Shown here: piece after piece, positions 62,214 to 64,000 of the stretch | How positions within the stretch are numbered: the first letter of the stretch is position 1 | Layout: every line of letters begins with the position of its first letter | DNA from: Lithospermum erythrorhizon | Taxonomy: Eukaryota; Streptophyta; Magnoliopsida; Boraginales; Boraginaceae | Direction of reading: 5' to 3' | NCBI GenBank assembly: GCA_019722365.1 | Contig: JADFUC010001453.1 | Coordinates: 434,001-498,000 of the forward strand | DNA length: 64,000 nucleotides | Made by a program: the position numbers and the translations under genes | The notes under the pieces: model-generated | The model's database searches: none | Told to the model about the DNA's origin: nothing | Seen by the model: the letters and a program-made list of their open reading frames with translations, nothing else

Positions 62214-62495
62214 TCATTGGATTCTTGATTTATTATGATAGAATTGGCATTCAACTTTGCATAACTTCTTATAATCATCTTCAATGTTAGCAGCCTCTCT
62301 CAAAACCTCATGATTCAAATTACCGGTCCGAATTCTTCCATTCGTAGTCTCCAACTCAATCCTCTTCTCTATCACCCTAGAACTAATGTTAGAAAAAGAA
62401 TCAGCATTCAACCTTCTCAACTGAGCTCTCAGTTCCTTCTGTTTACATTGCAAAATGTCAAGCTCACTACCATCATGCTGCTTGCTCCACACCAT
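62214..62495 (-). pseudogene. LINE linker region between endonuclease and reverse transcriptase
   Basis: An open frame of 93 codons: VWSKQHDGSELDILQCKQKE, ending FYHNKSRIQ, typical of the stretch between the endonuclease and RT domains of plant LINEs. It ends at the LTR insertion. Confidence 0.85.
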
Positions 62496-62528
62496 CAGAA
62501 TAGTCTTGAGAATGTGTTTAGCCCAGAA

Positions 62529-62855
62529 TTATTGATATTTAAAAGTCTTAGGCTCATGGAGGAGGTTTTGATTCACCTCAATATTCAGAGGGGAAGAAAT
62601 ATCAACAACACAGTATGGGCTAAAAATATCAACAAGGAAAATATCCATCCATTTTGAATTGCAGAGCACTCTATCAATAACCCTGACCATGCCACCCTTC
62701 TTCCAATTTCTACTCCAAGGAAAATGATTGCCAATGTATGGATGATCAACCAGCCCAGCATCTCTAATACATTCATTGAACTCAATCATAGCATTGCACC
62801 TATCAGGAGTTTTTACAAAGGTTGAATATAGTGGGTTCACTCCATGTGTACTCAT
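62529..62855 (-). pseudogene. LINE endonuclease C-terminal fragment
   Basis: EFNECIRDAGLVDHPYIGNH, then FPWSRNW and VIDRVLCNSKW, matches the end of the AP-endonuclease-like domain. The catalytic N-terminal part is missing or unrecognisable. Confidence 0.88.
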
Positions 62856-62985
62856 TGTGGTTTATAAGCATAACAATAATCAGTGTAAATTTGGAGGCAA
62901 ACCTCAAAGGAGGAGAGAATAGGAGAAATTGGAAGCCAATGGAGCCTATATGAGAGGTGGAATAGGTGACAGTATTGTTCTCCAA

Positions 62986-63600
62986 ACTATCAGGTGTATA
63001 ATAGTTTCAGTTGGTGGAAGAATTAAAATCCCGAAGTCGTTCACCAGCCTTGTGCTTGCAAGTATCTTGGCCTTGTTTAAAACAATTTTAGTAGGCGGTG
63101 AAGCAAACGATACTCGGCGCTTGGTAAGCTTTAAGTATGTTGAAAGCGCTAGCTTGAAGCAAATTTCAGTGGTCATATTTAAATAGATGCTCTTTTAACT
63201 ACTACATAATTTGTCATCAAATAATTACAGTCTTACTTTAAATGTAAAACTTCTTAGTAGCTTTAAGTGGATGAGGACTCCTAGATCTTTCTTTTATTAG
63301 TTTGGCATTGATCAATGAAGATAATATCACTTTGGCTATGATTTCAATTGATCATTTGCGTTTGGGTTCTTGATATAAGTGATTTAGACCATAAAGGATC
63401 GATTGTAGTGTAAAGGGAAATACGTTGCCCGATAACAAAATTCATGATCAATTTCACAGATATGTTTTGGTCCAAATGGTCAAATATTGTGAGCTCGACC
63501 TTTTCAATAATTTTAAATTTCGTAGTAATAAAATTTCATTACGAGTTTAGAATCTCTTAAGCTTAGATCGAACTTGTAATGGGCTGACTTCGGTCTGCCA
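62986..63600. other. Intergenic DNA, unassigned
   Basis: Open frames on both strands at 62929-63186 overlap and none is recognised. No repeat boundary seen. Confidence 0.35.
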
Positions 63601-63604
63601 AAAT

Positions 63605-63635
63605 ATATTTACTTATTAGACCTTTCCAATAACCA
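63605..63635. repeat. Left arm of a 31-bp perfect inverted repeat
   Basis: Starts ATATTTACTTATTAGACC and is the exact reverse complement of 63970-64000. Confidence 0.95.
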
Positions 63636-63912
63636 GTTCCATGGAGAGATTAAACCATCAATTTGTGAACTAGAATTACACATCCACGACACTTTTACAT
63701 GAATAAACCTTAAATGGAGCTTTACCTCACTGTATTGGGATGATGGGCCAGGAAGTCTTGGATCTTCACATGAATAATACGAGGGACCGTTCACGGCCTT
63801 TTAAGCATGAATTTCATGGTTGAGAATGCAGATTTGGTGTGTAATCGTTTTGAAGGAGAAGTTCCACGTTCTTTGATTAATTGTTCCCATTTGGAATTTC
63901 TTGATCTTAGTG
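63613..63912 (+). pseudogene. Leucine-rich-repeat receptor-like protein fragments
   Basis: Two LRR pieces on the + strand: LLDLSNNQFHGEIKPSICEL at 63613-63672, and NRFEGEVPRSLINCSHLEFL followed by DLS at 63843-63911. Both are typical of Cf/EIX-type receptor-like proteins (extracellular LRR immune receptors). The space between has no open LRR frame, and the frame after DLS is shifted and stops. Likely a relic of an RLP gene. Confidence 0.75.
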
Positions 63913-63969
63913 AACAATTTAAATGACACATTTCTTATATGGTTGGGAAATCTTTCACATTTTCCTATA

Positions 63970-64000
63970 TGGTTATTGGAAAGGTCTAATAAGTAAATAT
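63970..64000. repeat. Right arm of a 31-bp perfect inverted repeat, cut by the window end
   Basis: Exact reverse complement of 63605-63635. The match reaches the last base, so the repeat may be longer. Confidence 0.95.

Larger units (their letters stand above)
58031..62985 (-). mobile_element. LINE (non-LTR) retrotransposon remnant, split by an LTR insertion
   Basis: The minus strand carries, in order, an endonuclease fragment (62529-62855), a linker (62214-62495), then after the interruption at 60063-62207 a reverse-transcriptase region (about 58650-60057) and a zf-RVT-type C-terminus (58271-58492). A T-run on the + strand at 58031-58041 would be the 3' poly(A) tail. Many stops and frameshifts are present, so it is inactive. 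The frame continues across the interruption: KSRIQ on one side and DGHASTTYFHKS on the other are consecutive in plant LINEs. Confidence 0.88.

Overview
The window is nuclear DNA of a flowering plant, almost certainly a eudicot. It has GT-AG introns, long AT-rich intergenic DNA, plant-only gene families (EPFL, OVATE, CIPK, jacalin-related lectin, POLYCHOME/GIG1, BC10-like GT14) and abundant Copia, LINE and MITE remains. Small 'tactccctcc'-type MITE ends are common in asterids such as Lamiales, but the order is only a guess.

Layout. 1-11.5 kb: gene-poor AT-rich DNA with a GC-rich diverged repeat at 0.62-1.2 kb. 11.69-13.61 kb (+): two-exon BC10-like glycosyltransferase, followed at 14.1-14.45 kb by a degraded duplicate of itself. 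15.29-16.10 kb (+): single-domain jacalin-related lectin. 17.54-19.18 kb (+): POLYCHOME/GIG1-type APC/C inhibitor whose C-terminal Met-Arg tail is now out of frame. 20.3-21.4 kb: an unusual inverted tandem array. 26.1-31.26 kb: a complete but dead Copia retrotransposon on the minus strand (two LTRs, PBS, PPT). 32.8-33.06 kb: a mariner-type MITE. 33.4-34.5 kb (-): intronless OVATE family protein. 38.8-42.7 kb: LTR fragments, including a large diverged LTR with another insertion inside it. 47.86-49.78 kb (+): three-exon EPFL secreted peptide, convergent with a CIPK kinase at 50.37-51.79 kb (-), whose probable 5'UTR intron fills the space to 53.5 kb. 53.9-55.3 kb: probable solo LTR. 56.57-57.1 kb (+): DUF688-type unknown protein. 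58.0-62.9 kb (-): LINE remnant split by a 2.1-kb LTR with an intact TTTAT target duplication. 63.6-64 kb: receptor-like-protein LRR fragments flanked by a 31-bp perfect inverted repeat that runs into the window edge.

The genes are independent single-copy loci, not an operon or pathway. Themes are extracellular or Golgi carbohydrate functions (lectin, glycosyltransferase), developmental regulation (EPFL, OVATE, POLYCHOME) and Ca2+ signalling (CIPK). I found no convincing new enzymatic system. The most unusual items are the 20.5-21.3 kb fold-back array, the frame-disrupted cell-cycle inhibitor next to it, and the datable nested insertions.
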